Assembly: GCA_003260075.1 (NCBI GenBank)
Contig: QLIY01000084.1
Coordinates: forward strand, 168,420 to 232,419
Length of the DNA: 64,000 nt
Direction of reading: 5' to 3'
From: Phallusia mammillata
Lineage: Eukaryota > Chordata > Ascidiacea > Phlebobranchia > Ascidiidae
Every line of letters starts with the position of its first letter. Position 1 is the first letter of the stretch. Both the position numbers and the translations under genes were made by a program. Shown one piece after another: positions 13,601 through 23,513 of the stretch. Under the pieces are notes generated by a model. The model did not search any database. It had not been told where the DNA came from and saw nothing but the letters and a program-made list of their open reading frames with translations.

Positions 13601-15166
13601 CCTTGTTGAAATGCTGCAAATGCCTCCTCTGTAGATTTGACCTCAACTTGGGTAACTCCGTAAACAAACATGTTTTTGCTTTTGTCTTCTCGAAGACGTT
13701 TTGACTGTGGTGGCCTGAAACAAAAACAATTCCCGTAGTCTATAATAGTGCAAAGTTTTAGTGAGAGAAAACACTTTACCTTGGTCGATTGAAAGGATCC
13801 AATTGGACTTCTCCAAGTAAATCATAAATGTAATCATTGTATATTTCCACATAAGAAACGAACACTGCATAACGACAATCAGGGTTAATGTTTTCTGACT
13901 GGCAATGTTCCAACTCATATCGCACATCAGGAATCTTGGATCGTGACCTATAATGAAGGAGAAATGGTGGTACAGGTGTAAAGAATTTTACAAAACAGGT
14001 TATACAACACTAAGTTCATTCAAGCAATTACCCACATTAAAAAAACAGTTTTGTGATTTGGGGCAATTTCATTACCAATTGGTACATACTTGCTTGGTGT
14101 TTTAGGGGTGCTTAGCTGAGGTAAAATGTCCCGTTCTTGTTTCTCCAACAATGCTTCGGCCTCGGTTTGAACACAAAAAGTGTTCATACAATCAGGGACA
14201 AATACCTACATGCACAAGTTTCACAGCGTTGGATGGCAACTTTTTAATTTTTTGTTGTGAACTTACATATTTTGAAGCCTGGACACCTTGGACAGAGTTA
14301 AAAAGCATATCCAAACACCTTGGCAAAAATCCTGGCTCTTCTAATGTGCCGGTCATTGTGTAAGTTTTTCCAGAACTCGTTACTCCATATGTGAACAACA
14401 GTCCTACCATGGCAAACAAATACACCACAATCAATTTTGGTGTGATGTTATTTTTATGACAAAGGTTTGATTACTTACCGCTTTTGCCTTGAACCAAATC
14501 ATTTACCATGTGTTCTGCTACATAATGGAAAAGGTGTTGCTGCCCAACATTCTGATTAAACACTTTGTAGAATTGGCATTCAGTCTGTACAAATTGAAAA
14601 GAAGTTGTACTTGCCAAATAACATAACAAATATACATTTTTATCCTAACTTATACTTACAACTCTGTTGTCTGATGATGTCAGTCTGATAGTGGTGTCGT
14701 TAATAACATCAATACAACTTTCATCATTTTTGTTGGTAAGATTTCGTATACGGGCACATACCTAAAAGTAACACTTAAAATTTATGACTGATTCAATTGT
14801 TTATTCAACTTTTTAGGTCAAGGCGCTTTAACCAAGATCCTTTGTAACACATACAAGGGTTCCGTTAGGTTTATTGTTACAATCCAAACATAAACCATTC
14901 ATACTATAGTGAAAAGCAACAATTTTAGGACAGCACAGAATTGAAAATACTAAACAAGTATCTTGCAAATTTGTGTTTTGTTGTACCTGTGTAGAGTTAT
15001 ACAAAGTACTTATTGAAGTTAAAGCAAACTTGTTAAATCTGCTAGTTGTTTTATATAAATGACATCATTGAGTTGATTTAAAATGACAACTACTATATTA
15101 GCGAACCTCAACAGGATCAGTGGGTGCATTTGGATGTCTTTGACCAGGCTTTCTCGGAGGCTTCAT
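4621..15166 (-). CDS. KIF23: Kinesin-6 KIF23 (MKLP1/CHO1), centralspindlin motor
   Basis: Plus-end kinesin-6 motor that forms centralspindlin with RACGAP1, bundles midzone microtubules and is needed for cytokinesis (family knowledge). Minus-strand exons give, in order: [23 protein letters not shown]; a variant P-loop GVTSSGKT at about 14380; a kinesin-6 loop insert ([17 protein letters not shown]); switch [10 protein letters not shown] at about 13340; switch [12 protein letters not shown] at about 12250; the neck, [16 protein letters not shown]; and a coiled coil ending in [14 protein letters not shown]. The tail has [56 protein letters not shown] and [17 protein letters not shown], in family order. 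The start ATG at 15166 follows an acceptor; a 5' UTR exon probably lies near 15720-15790. The last exon (stop at 4621-4623) is the least certain. Several exons are doubled at poly-C joins (12.2/12.7 kb, 13.3/13.5 kb), and the exon at 8692-8757 breaks off at one. Confidence 0.93.
5773..5986. mobile_element. Long-hairpin MITE in a KIF23 intron
   Basis: Nearly perfect inverted repeat. The left arm contains TGCTAAACAAAACAATAATT (5802 on) and the right arm its reverse complement, ending at 5956. Weaker pairing continues outward to TTAACAAAT / ATTTGTTAA. The centre holds CTGAAGAAGCCC...GGGCAAAAC, a short stem resembling the CTGATGA-stem-CGAAACGT motif seen elsewhere in the window. The superfamily is unclear. 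TTAA at both ends could be a target site but is weak evidence in AT-rich DNA. Confidence 0.75.
6519..6698 (-). other. KIF23: Probable 60-codon cassette exon of KIF23, at the CHO1-specific exon position
   Basis: The stretch is exactly 180 nt between an acceptor (TTATCAG at 6705-6699) and a donor (GTAATA from 6518). It is open in phase 0, and both neighbouring exons (about 7200-7374 and 6090-6188) meet it in phase 0, so it can be included or skipped without a frameshift. It starts [12 protein letters not shown] and ends DEENFRHR. It lies just before the KHRRSKSG block. In mammalian KIF23 the CHO1-specific exon lies just before the equivalent RHRRSRS block. Homology to that exon is inferred from position only. 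Confidence 0.6.
7451..7785. mobile_element. Degenerate hAT-like MITE in a KIF23 intron
   Basis: The left end CAGTGTTTCTAAGCTAC and the right end GCTTGAAAGACACTG form imperfect terminal inverted repeats of the CAGTG-TTTC type common to non-autonomous hAT elements. No clear 8-bp target duplication remains, so it is probably old. Confidence 0.45.
8335..8691. repeat. Poly-C-separated double copy in KIF23; second run truncates an exon
   Basis: 8335-8504 and 8514-8680 are near-identical (both begin AACGATTATATTTTTCAG), with a poly-C run between them (about 8505-8513) and another at about 8681-8691. The second run butts directly against KIF23 coding sequence at 8692, where the exon loses its 3' end. 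Confidence 0.8.
9021..9060 (-). repeat. CTGATGA-hairpin-CGAAACGTT repeat motif
   Basis: Read on the minus strand: CCTGATGAGAGC, a short weak stem (TTCTTGTATAGAA), then CGAAACGTTG. The same arrangement occurs at 18358-18400 and twice in 49465-49760. It lies next to a small palindrome (CTATTGCTAATCCAGCAATAG), suggesting the end of a dispersed repeat. Confidence 0.5.
9135..9412. repeat. Poly-C-separated double copy in a KIF23 intron
   Basis: AACAAGATCATGCACTATCT begins both copies (about 9133 and 9277), with a poly-C run at about 9266-9276. The copies differ by a few substitutions and small indels, as alleles would. Confidence 0.75.
10638..10877. mobile_element. Non-autonomous hAT-like element in a KIF23 intron
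   Basis: The left end CAAGGTTCCCG and the right end CGGGAACCCTG are inverted. The interior has no coding capacity. CATAG on both sides may be a partial target duplication. A poly-C-bounded partial second copy of the right part follows at about 11002-11160. Confidence 0.55.
10795..11360. repeat. Two poly-C-joined local copies in a KIF23 intron
   Basis: Sequence beginning CAGGCCTTAAAAATACAAAT occurs before and after the poly-C at about 10990-11001. TCCAACCTGCAAGATGCAAT occurs before and after the poly-C at about 11256-11264. The copies differ slightly. There is no coding content. Confidence 0.75.
12221..13232. repeat. Poly-C-joined double copy including the KIF23 switch II exon
   Basis: 12221-12698 and about 12709-13232 are diverged copies starting inside the KIF23 exon that encodes the switch [12 protein letters not shown] region. 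The exonic part is nearly unchanged, with only silent-looking differences. The intron part carries many substitutions and indels. That is the pattern of two alleles, not of duplicated exons in one gene. Confidence 0.8.
13310..13610. repeat. Poly-C-joined double copy of the KIF23 switch I exon
   Basis: The exon encoding [19 protein letters not shown] appears at about 13310-13394 and again at about 13469-13544, with poly-C at about 13460-13468. The second copy also repeats the following intron. Only one can belong to the real transcript. Confidence 0.8.
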
Positions 15167-16158
15167 TGGAGTTCGTCTGAATCAAAAAAACATGTTATGC
15201 AAGAGATAACTAGAACATGACAAAATACAAAAAAGAAATCAGTTGAACCTGCACTACAGGACAATATTTTGTGGCAATTTAGGTACTATAGTAGTTTTAG
15301 CTTCTATCTTACAAGAAATATATACTACACAAAAACAAGTTTTACCTTCAAAAAATTCAATTCAAACAGTTTTTGTTTAATGGAAAACATGTGTTTCTTG
15401 AAAGTTTTTGCAACATTATTTTAAAATTTAGGGTGGTTAAAAACATATTTTATCCAGTTTTTATAAATAATCATAATTATAATCTATCAAGAAAACATGA
15501 CACACAAAAACAACTATGCAACATTTGCTTACTGTGGCCTCATTTTGGAGCAGAAAGTAGATTCTTGTAGCAGTGGCGTACCGTGATAATAACGAAAACT
15601 AGCTGTAAAAGTTTAAATGTAATCACAGTTTATGGAATTTTCCGTTACAAGTTACATTTTTAACACGAAAAAACAATAAAATATGCACACTATATACTAA
15701 AAACAATGCGAAAACATACCTTCAAGTGGCCCCCTTTTCTAAACAGCACATCAGTTAAAATATTTTACTCTAAAGCGCTTTGTATTCAATCACTACCACA
15801 TAACAACGCAACACCGCGTTTTGATTATCCCGCTTACAAATTTACGGTCACCTGACTTGGCTTATAAAAAGAAAAATTTAAACTTTGTCCGCTAGGTGTC
15901 AATGTTTCGCATTGTTTCATAGAAATATTAATATTTAAAAACATGTAACCTTATTGTTTCGTGTTGTTGTACATAAACTAACTTTCTAATGCACCTAATT
16001 TTGATGTGACAACATGTTTATTCCGGATAGGACCGATTTATTAACATACAAATAGCTTGACAGTTTAACTGGCTCTCAGCAAACAATCCAGCATCTGCAA
16101 TTTTACCTCAAAGCATAAAATCAGAAAATTGGTACATTATAAAAATAATTTATTTTGT
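15167..16158. other. KIF23 5' region and spacer to KLHL10
   Basis: Contains a probable KIF23 5' UTR exon ending at a donor at 15720/15719, then about 400 bp of AT-rich sequence before the KLHL10 stop codon. The segment around 15775-15835 is the most GC-rich part and is the likely KIF23 promoter. No other gene was seen. Confidence 0.45.
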
Positions 16159-19100
16159 TCAACCATAAATGTTGGAACCATCGCCAGTTACAATCGACTG
16201 TAGCAACGATGGCGGCAACCCTTCAATAACGCAACTGCTCAGAGCACTTCTACTCAAAGACATGCTCGGCAGGGTTTTCCATTTTCCAGTGTTCATTATC
16301 TCAAGTTCGAGTTTGGACGGAACAGCAAACTTTTCCAAAACATCATCGTTCCTGTTGTTGGCTGTACCACGGTTTAAAAGGAAGTTGGGTGTGAAAGGGT
16401 TGTCGTGTAAAGAGTCAATGTCGGGGGGATTTTCGTCGTCAAAGTATTCAACATTGGCACAAGTTGAGGTTCCATTAAAACCTCCAAACACCGTCAGCTT
16501 ATCATCAATCACACAGGCCGAAAAATTTGACCTACAAAACAGTTTATCTTGTTGAAAAACTTATGTTAAAACATTTTGGTGTTGTAATTGTTACAAACGT
16601 GCAACAACTCATGTGCAACAGTACGATTTTCTGCACATTGTGCTTTGTGTACCCCCCCCCCTCAGTTTCGGCCCGAACCTTTTTAGGCGGGTTCGGTGCA
16701 TCACTAGTTACAAACGTAAACTCATGTGCAACAGTACGATTTTCTGCACATTGTGTGCTTTGTGTGTTACATGACTTTACAAATAGCATACCAGACAACA
16801 GATTACGCTAAATGAATTGGGAAATATATTTGGGTTTAAAATAATCTTTTAATATACCTTTTGGTTAGCATAGGCGGAAAAGTCGACCAGGTGTTTCTTC
16901 CGGGGTGGAATACATCCACTGTCCGGAGTCTATTGCTCCCATCAAAACCACCCAAAACAATTATGTGATCGCGGTAAGGCACAACACATACACCAGACCT
17001 CGCAATGCGCATGGGTGAAGCGAAAGACCATTGATTTGTATTGACGTCAAAGAACTCCACTGTGAACAAACAATCCCTTCCCGTGAAGCCCCCAGCGGCA
17101 TAAACTCTGTCATTCAAGCCACAAACACCTGGAAAAATAATTGGGTCATATTTGAGTGATGCCCTCCCGCGTATGGGCAGGGAAAAAACGTGGTCATGGC
17201 TGGGGAGCTGGCCAAAACTGTTCTCAGTATTATAGAACTGTGTTCTGTACGGATTTGTAAGTCGGGCTGTATTTTTGGATCTGTTTAAAGTTCGGGCTGA
17301 AGTTTGGATGAAACGAACGGGATTCGAACCTAGCTATAAACTCGTTATCATTTGTGACGCAATTTTACCAAAGTTTGCGACCAGTTTTGACTTTTTTTGA
17401 AAAATAACTTGGGTGAAATATAACTTATATATTTAAAAAAAAAACGGTGGATGACTTCAGACATAGCAAAGTTTTCAGTCTGTTGTCTCCGTCTCTCGTA
17501 CTGAGTCTCTGGTGACTCGTAATTATATGAAATACTACACACAGTTTTTTTTTTAAATAGAATTTGTTTTCAAAAACTGGGAATCTATTGATACCTTAGA
17601 AAAGTTCTTTTGTTTAGTTTTAGTTCACAAGAAAATGACAGGTGAATTTGAAGTGTGTATATTGGAAAAGTTTACGACATCAGAAAATGGGTAGAATGCT
17701 TTCAGAAGAACAATGAAAGGTAATGTCATTAGTAAAGCATTGCAGCGCGATCTCTTGGTTGTTGTTACAGCCAAGTTTCATTTTTGCGGAGATTATTTTT
17801 AAGCACCTGCATCACTTCGTTGCTCCAACATATTAGGGATTTGAATCCACACGTTTCTTTCCGGGTCAAAAGTTTCTGCCGACTTTAAACGGGTTTCCTC
17901 GCTATTTCCTTCCGATCCACCGATCGCGTAAATAAGTCCGTTCAAAGTCGCAACGCCCACGTAACACCTCCTTCAAAATCAAATCCGTTGGTGATACTCA
18001 AGTTTTAATAAATGCAGTTTTACAAGGAAAGGTTTTTGAACCTGGTATGCATGGAGCTCATTTTTCGCCACTTTCTTGTTTTAATGTCGTATTGCTCGCA
18101 TGCATCAAACGTCGTCCGTCCATCGAAACCTCCAATGACATAAATACATCCGTCCAGATACACAACTGCGTGATAAGCTCTGGGCCGCTGCGGAAAAGTT
18201 GAATACAGAGGGTTTTTTGAAATATAGCAACTGTATTTTATTTATAAAATCGCGGCCCTAGAAAACGCTTTTGTACCAGCAAGCGAATTGATCTGATTCT
18301 GACAGTTATTTGCTACAGGCCTACGTTACAATTATAACACAAAGCAATAATTTACCCTGATGAAGACGCCCCGTACAGGACGTCGACACGTCGGATGACT
18401 TGTATATATTTACCGAAGGAATAAAAATAAAAGTCTATGTAATAATTTACGTTAGTTCATAAAGGGGACTATCGCTTGTACTGTTTAAAATTGAAATGAA
18501 ATTCAGTTTTGTTAAAGTTTAAACCTGCAGCAGCTGGGGAAACTGTGACGTGGTGATGCTCCATTTTTTGCTTCTTGGTTCGTACGCTTCGGTGCTGTTC
18601 GTTGGACTGCTGCCGCACCAACCTCCCACCACAAAGATAATACTGCGCGGGAACCGATGTGAAAACATGCTCGGTGCACATCCAGCTTCGATGTCCGGCT
18701 GTGTTCTTAGGTAGTTGCCATTTTCATCGTACAAGGGCACAGTGGCCGAGTCAATTTCAGGAGATATCCCATGTGTTTGGGCTGACACCACATCGGCGAG
18801 AAACAGGCTACAGTTTAGAGGTATAATCTTTGCATCATTGTAGAATGTTATGTTTTTTAGATTTTTTTCATGAACTATGCTCTTATGGCAAATACAGTAA
18901 ACCTCGGTAATCCGGATCTTCGGCTAATTTAGACAAAACTTGAGGTACAAATTATTTTAACTGTGGCACGGTTTTAACTAATCGACATCGGTTTATGCGG
19001 ATCTTCGCCTCATCCGGACATGTTTTATGATCCAAACGGGTTCGGATTATCCGAGGTTTACACTACATATTGTTTTTACCGACATTTTAACGCCGTATAG

Positions 19101-20354
19101 TGGAATTTTATTGTAAAAATAAGTTCTTACAGACTGTGAGAGCACGTGGAGATGATTTGATTCTTCTCGATGGCTTTGGCTACAAAATTCCCATCTACCT
19201 GTCCCCAACGCGTGCACGACAACAGACGTCGCATAAATTTTCTCCGAGTTTGGAAATCCTGGCTGACCCACCTTAATATGTAACCTAATTTTAATAAACG
19301 TTAGCTATGGGCTATTATGAGAAAATACAAATCCCACCTCAAGGTGATGAAGAAAACCGTTTTTTCGTCTGAAATATTTAGTTCGTTACTTTCAAGTAAC
19401 GTTCTTATGTCATCGTAGCACAAGTCCCACAAACTTGAATTTTGATCCAACTGAATAAGATCAATTATATGGAACAGAATGTAGTTTCGTGCCTTTTTCG
19501 TCAGATGATGAAGTTGATAAATTCTCGAAACAAACAAAAATAATATGAAATAGAGAAGTCATTTTATCAAAATTATTCAACATACCTTGAAAATGTCCAA
19601 AGATCTACACAGTTTGCTTCGCATAGGATCGTCAAAAGGTGATTGACACAACGATGGACAATTTCATCGCTGCCTAGATGGTTTGCAACAATCAAAAGTT
19701 CCTTGGTTTCTTCCAGGCTTGTTAGGTTCAACTGCACCACACAAGTGACCCAAACTTTAATAAGTTTGTTCATTAAGGGTAACTAAATATAGGCTACCTC
19801 TCTCGTGTAAACAAATTCCAAGATAGTTTTAAGAAAATTGCTGTTTACTCCAGGAATCTCAATTTCATCACGCTCTCCACTTTTCCATCTTCCACTAAAT
19901 AGTGTTCTAAGTCGAAAATAAGAATGCTATATTTTGCGTACTGCAATCAACTAAAGGCAACGAAACGGTATGACATATGTTACAGTCAGTAATCTTACTT
20001 AAAATACTGCGAACAAGTGCAGAGCAAAAGTCTATGCGCTGGGAAAGCTTGTCCATCAGCAGTTCGAAGAACAACATCAAAATATAGGGAATTTTTTCGA
20101 AGCTCGTTAAAAGTTTGCCAGCTAGCATGCGTCGACTTCCAATGAGCTATTAGCTCCCGCTCATTACAACTGCACTTGTCAACTGGCAGTTCTATACGTA
20201 GAACAACGCAAACTGTGTTAAAAAAATTCTTAACAGGTCAGTTAAGTTCACGATTGGTTAAACAAATTGCGCAGAAAACTTTAGATGACACTCCTGCCTT
20301 ACCTTGATTACAGTCCGTACGGATTGGCCCATCTCCTGACGCGTTTGAGGACAT
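16159..20354 (-). CDS. KLHL10: KLHL10-like BTB/BACK/Kelch protein
   Basis: Likely CUL3 ubiquitin-ligase substrate adaptor; mammalian KLHL10 acts in spermatids (family knowledge). The N-terminus MSSNASGDGPIRTDCNQ starts at 20354. The next exon carries the BTB start (FNELRKNSLYFDVVL, then FPAHRLLLCTCSQYF). BACK-region exons follow at about 19.3-19.8 kb (SLEETKELLIVANHLGSDE; DLCYDDIRTLLESNELNIS). Kelch repeats begin IIFVVGGWCGSSPTNSTEAY, close to the KLHL10 first blade, and continue through about 18.0 and 17.9 kb, VYAAGGFTGRDCLFTVEFFD, HIIVLGGFDGSNRL and KLTVFGGFNGTSTCANVEYF. The last blade has an acidic, Asn-rich insert of about 40 residues before KWKTLPSMSLSRSALSSC. The protein ends GDGSNIYG before TGA. 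The last intron contains a poly-C-joined double copy. Confidence 0.88.
16590..16790. repeat. Poly-C-joined double copy in the last KLHL10 intron
   Basis: ACTCATGTGCAACAGTACGA occurs before (about 16608) and after (about 16720) a poly-C run at about 16651-16660. ORFs on either strand here are chance readings of this intron. Confidence 0.75.
18358..18440 (+). repeat. CTGATGAAG-stem-CGTCGGATG repeat fragment with AATAAA tail
   Basis: CCCTGATGAAGACGCCCCG, then GGACGTCGACACGTCGG and a GAATAAAAATAAA end. This matches the general arrangement of the motif at 9021-9060 and 49465-49760. It lies in a KLHL10 intron and looks like the 3' part of a dispersed repeat. Confidence 0.45.
18895..19063. mobile_element. 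Pogo/Tigger-like MITE, 169 bp, with TA target duplication
   Basis: The left terminus CAGTAAACCTCGGTAATCCG and the right terminus, whose reverse complement is GTGTAAACCTCGGATAATCC, are inverted. TA dinucleotides flank both ends (18893-18894, 19064-19065). Termini of this kind and a TA target are typical of pogo-type Tc1/mariner relatives. No coding capacity; inside a KLHL10 intron. The element at 28462-28998 has related ends. Confidence 0.8.
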
Positions 20355-21080
20355 TTAGAATTATTGCGGAACAGATTTTGTTCTTTGGTTAAGAACATGG
20401 TAAACTTTAACTGCCCCGACAATAATAACAACAGCTGTTTTGTTGAGATTGTTTTGTCATAATTGTAAAAACAGCTGATTTTTGATTGCCAACTATGAGT
20501 GATTACAACGTTATTTTACTAAAAGTTATTTTATATTAGCCAGTGGAGCAAATGTTTAAATATCTTTTTCAAGGGTCTTTAAACGAGTTTTTTTTGTCAG
20601 TAAATATAAACCATCCGTTTTTGTAACAACTATATAACTTGAATAGCATCACTTAAAACCAACACAACCTTAATGAAATTGCGTTTCTTGAAACTGTCTT
20701 TTATGTCAACAACCACCGGTTGGTAGAAACGTTCTTGGCTTCGACCATAGATAACTTACTGTGACCAAAGTTGAACAATTCTACCATCAGTAAATTTTTG
20801 GGCACTTTTCTGACTTTTTCTTTAGTAAACGTTTTCTTCTAGATGTTTTCACTTGTCTTTCTTTCTCGTATTGTGACTAATAAACTGTTAGGTAGACCAC
20901 GTTTTTCTGGTAAATTCATTACCTACCAACTCCACCACAATCGGCTAAAATGTGGAAAAACTATAACATAACAATACTATCATGTATTTTCAGACATTAA
21001 GTGAACAAAATTACAATATGCATCAAGCAATGTTAGTCTGGCAGTGAAATACAAATTAGCTCTTCAGGTGCCATTCCCAG
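20355..21080. other. Spacer between KLHL10 5' end and HDDC2 3' end
   Basis: AT-rich, without an open frame of note. The KLHL10 promoter probably lies in 20355-20600, which contains CAGCTG E-box-like hexamers at about 20430 and 20473. The HDDC2 3' UTR should extend below 21081. No repeat or RNA gene was recognised. Confidence 0.4.
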
Positions 21081-22848
21081 TCACATTTCCTTTTTTTGAC
21101 GTGTTTTGATCAAACTTTCAGCCAACTTTCTTATGGAGGGTGATCTAATTTTTCCTAAGAACAGAAAATCTTTTTACACTTGCTATAAAAAAATAGTTCA
21201 GGAAATAAAGTAATTTAAAATATGTAGAATTTGACCAACAAAATCGAACAAATTTGACCAACAAAAAACGAACAAAGATGTTAGTTTAACTAGTTTGAAA
21301 CCTAAGCTTGCAATATTTGCAGTTTGAATTCAAGCATTACCCTACCAGTGGATTATGTGAAAATGTGGATATTTGAAACACAACTGGACGGTAATAAAAC
21401 TATTACTGAAATGTGGTAAAACAACGTTGTACCCTCCACTGAATCAAAAAATTCCTGTAGAAATCCTGGGTCATCACGCTCAGTTTCATATTCAAAGGCT
21501 TGAAGAATCATTTCAAATCGATCAAGATCTTTCACAAACATGGCTTCTCGAGTTTCCTGAGCTTCATATTCCTTTTCAAAAATCAAAAGTTTTACACCAA
21601 AATATAGTCGTGACAAATTCAAAGGACCATACCATGTACATATTTGCAGGTGCTGTTTTAAAAATTTAAACAAAACCTACAATACTACACTAAACCTCTC
21701 ATGCAAAGAGTTTCTAAATATACGTGTATTAAATAACTGTGCATGTCAAACTATTAACATGAAAAATTTAAGACTGGATGTCAAGAGTGACTAAAGAACG
21801 AAACAGAATTGTACCTCAAATAGTTCTTTGACAGATGAGCTAGTCTCTTTTGGTAACAGACTGCCAAGATGGTCCATCGCATCCTGTTAATTTGTATACC
21901 TTTAGTCCAAAAAAGTCAAGCACACATGAACAAAAAAAAACTCACTTTGGAATACTGAACTCACTTTTTCCAAACGCTGTTTTTCCTCTTTGGTTATATT
22001 GTCAGAAGGTGTGATATCACCTACAATACATTCTGCCATGTCATGAACCAAACACAGTTTGACGCAACTGCACAAAAACAAAACTGTCAAGGGTGGTCAA
22101 ATTAGTAGAAAACACTTTGTTTTATTCGTACTGGTCCATTTTGATTTCACTTGCAGAATCCAAGCAAGTCATTGCCATTATTGCCATCCTAAACAAAGAA
22201 TGATTTTTGTGGTGTTTTTCTAAAATTGTAACAGTGATATTACACGAACCTGTACATATGGTCACTGACTGATTCAGGATGTTTGATACCTTTTAGAACC
22301 CATCCAGCTCTCTCTGTTTTCTAGGCAAAAGATGTAGCAAATTTATATATACACACCAATTTTGTTTTGTTGTTTTATTCAACAAGTCTGCATAAACCAA
22401 ACCAAATGAATTTTGGTGATTTTAACAAATTTTAAAGGTGGTTTAATAATGACACTTTATATGAGTCTAACTTTCTTGATAGTACAAAACAATCAAGGTT
22501 TAAAACTTGTATATTTACAATGAAAATAAATACTATATACACTTTAAAGATTAAAGTGCTTATAAACTACCTAACCTCAACAGTTTAAGATTATAACAGC
22601 AGTGTGTTTACAGTTTGCAACAATTATAATTACTATTTTTTTCTTTTCGGTTTCACATTGCCTGTTTTGTTTTTTAAACATATGATATTGATAAAGACCC
22701 AGTTGGTAATAATATGTCACAATATTTACATGCAAAAAATCTTTCAAGAGTAGAAGGTAGATAACAAACGATTTTTTGCAGTTGGGATAAACAAACGAAC
22801 CTTTAAATTTCCAATAGTGCTCAGAAACTGAACCAAATTTTCTGCCAT
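21081..22848 (-). CDS. HDDC2: HDDC2-like HD-domain 5'-deoxynucleotidase, 6 exons
   Basis: Small metal-dependent HD-domain protein; HDDC2 and bacterial YfbR relatives dephosphorylate deoxynucleoside 5'-monophosphates (family knowledge). Exon 1 is 22801-22848 (MAENLVQFLSTIGNLK). Then come KTERAGWVLKG-IKHPESVSDHMYR, MAIMAMTCLDSASEIKMDQ, and VKLCLVHDMAECIVGDI with the HD pair in LVHDMAE. Next are DAMDHLGSLLPKETSS and EAMFVKDLDRFEMILQAFEYE. The last exon, 21081-21154, gives GKIRSPSIRKLAESLIK and ends KKEM before TGA. The putative metal ligands (H in SDHMYR, HD in VHDMAE) are present. Every exon joins in frame. It is divergent from HGS across 665 bp. Confidence 0.92.
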
Positions 22849-23513
22849 ATTTGTAAGCAGTTGTATATGTTTCGATATTCTTCAAAAACAAATTCAGTTG
22901 GTCAAAGGTATACTTTTCGCTGTGATAAAAACACCTGTGGCAAATAAAAACAAAACCTATTCAACTTTGTCTCCACATGTTTCGTTACAATTACAATGCT
23001 TTACTATTTACACTGTTGAGCTTGGCCAACCATGCGTAAAAGTAAAGCGTGAAATTTTAATATTTGTAAAACTAGAAATTTTTGTTGCAATTTCTTTGTT
23101 ACAAAAAGGTAAAGCCGTGTTCAGATTTTTGACATTTTTTTAGGAGCTAGAGACGTAAAATTAGTTTGTAGTGTTTGTTTCCCTGTTTAAGCGTTTAAAG
23201 CTTTGTGACGTCACCGTGCTTGGGGGACACACAGTAAATCATATGACATCAATTTGTAAATAATGACAGTGTTGAGTTGAGTCAGTGTAGTTGTATACTT
23301 CGTACCGTTTTGTTTGGTTTTGTAGATTTGTAATGTGCTGTTGTGTGACTTGTACTTCATACTTAAGAAAAGTTTTAGCCAGTTTTCAATGTAAAATATT
23401 ATGTATATTTTGACATATTAAACAAACAACTCTTTTTTCAGAAAAATAGTGTAACTATACTGCTTAACCTATTCATTTATTGATTACTTTTCTGTTTCTT
23501 CACACCAAACATA
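22849..23513. promoter_or_regulatory. Shared promoter region of HDDC2 (-) and HGS (+)
   Basis: The 665 bp between the two divergent start codons must hold both 5' UTRs and promoters. A perfect CRE palindrome TGACGTCA lies at 23206-23213, near the middle, and is the only striking regulatory word. Assignment to CREB/ATF factors is inference. Confidence 0.5.
23206..23213. promoter_or_regulatory. CRE/ATF palindrome TGACGTCA
   Basis: Full 8-bp CRE consensus in the HDDC2-HGS divergent promoter region. Confidence 0.5.

Noticed and set aside
4621-15166. KIF20-type kinesin as the identity of the motor gene
   Set aside because: The tail blocks ([24 protein letters not shown]) and neck follow KIF23 and not KIF20.
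17285-17420. tRNA gene on the minus strand around the B-box word GGTTCGAATCC (17320-17330)
   Set aside because: The T-stem does not pair, no A box was found at the right distance, and there is no acceptor stem.
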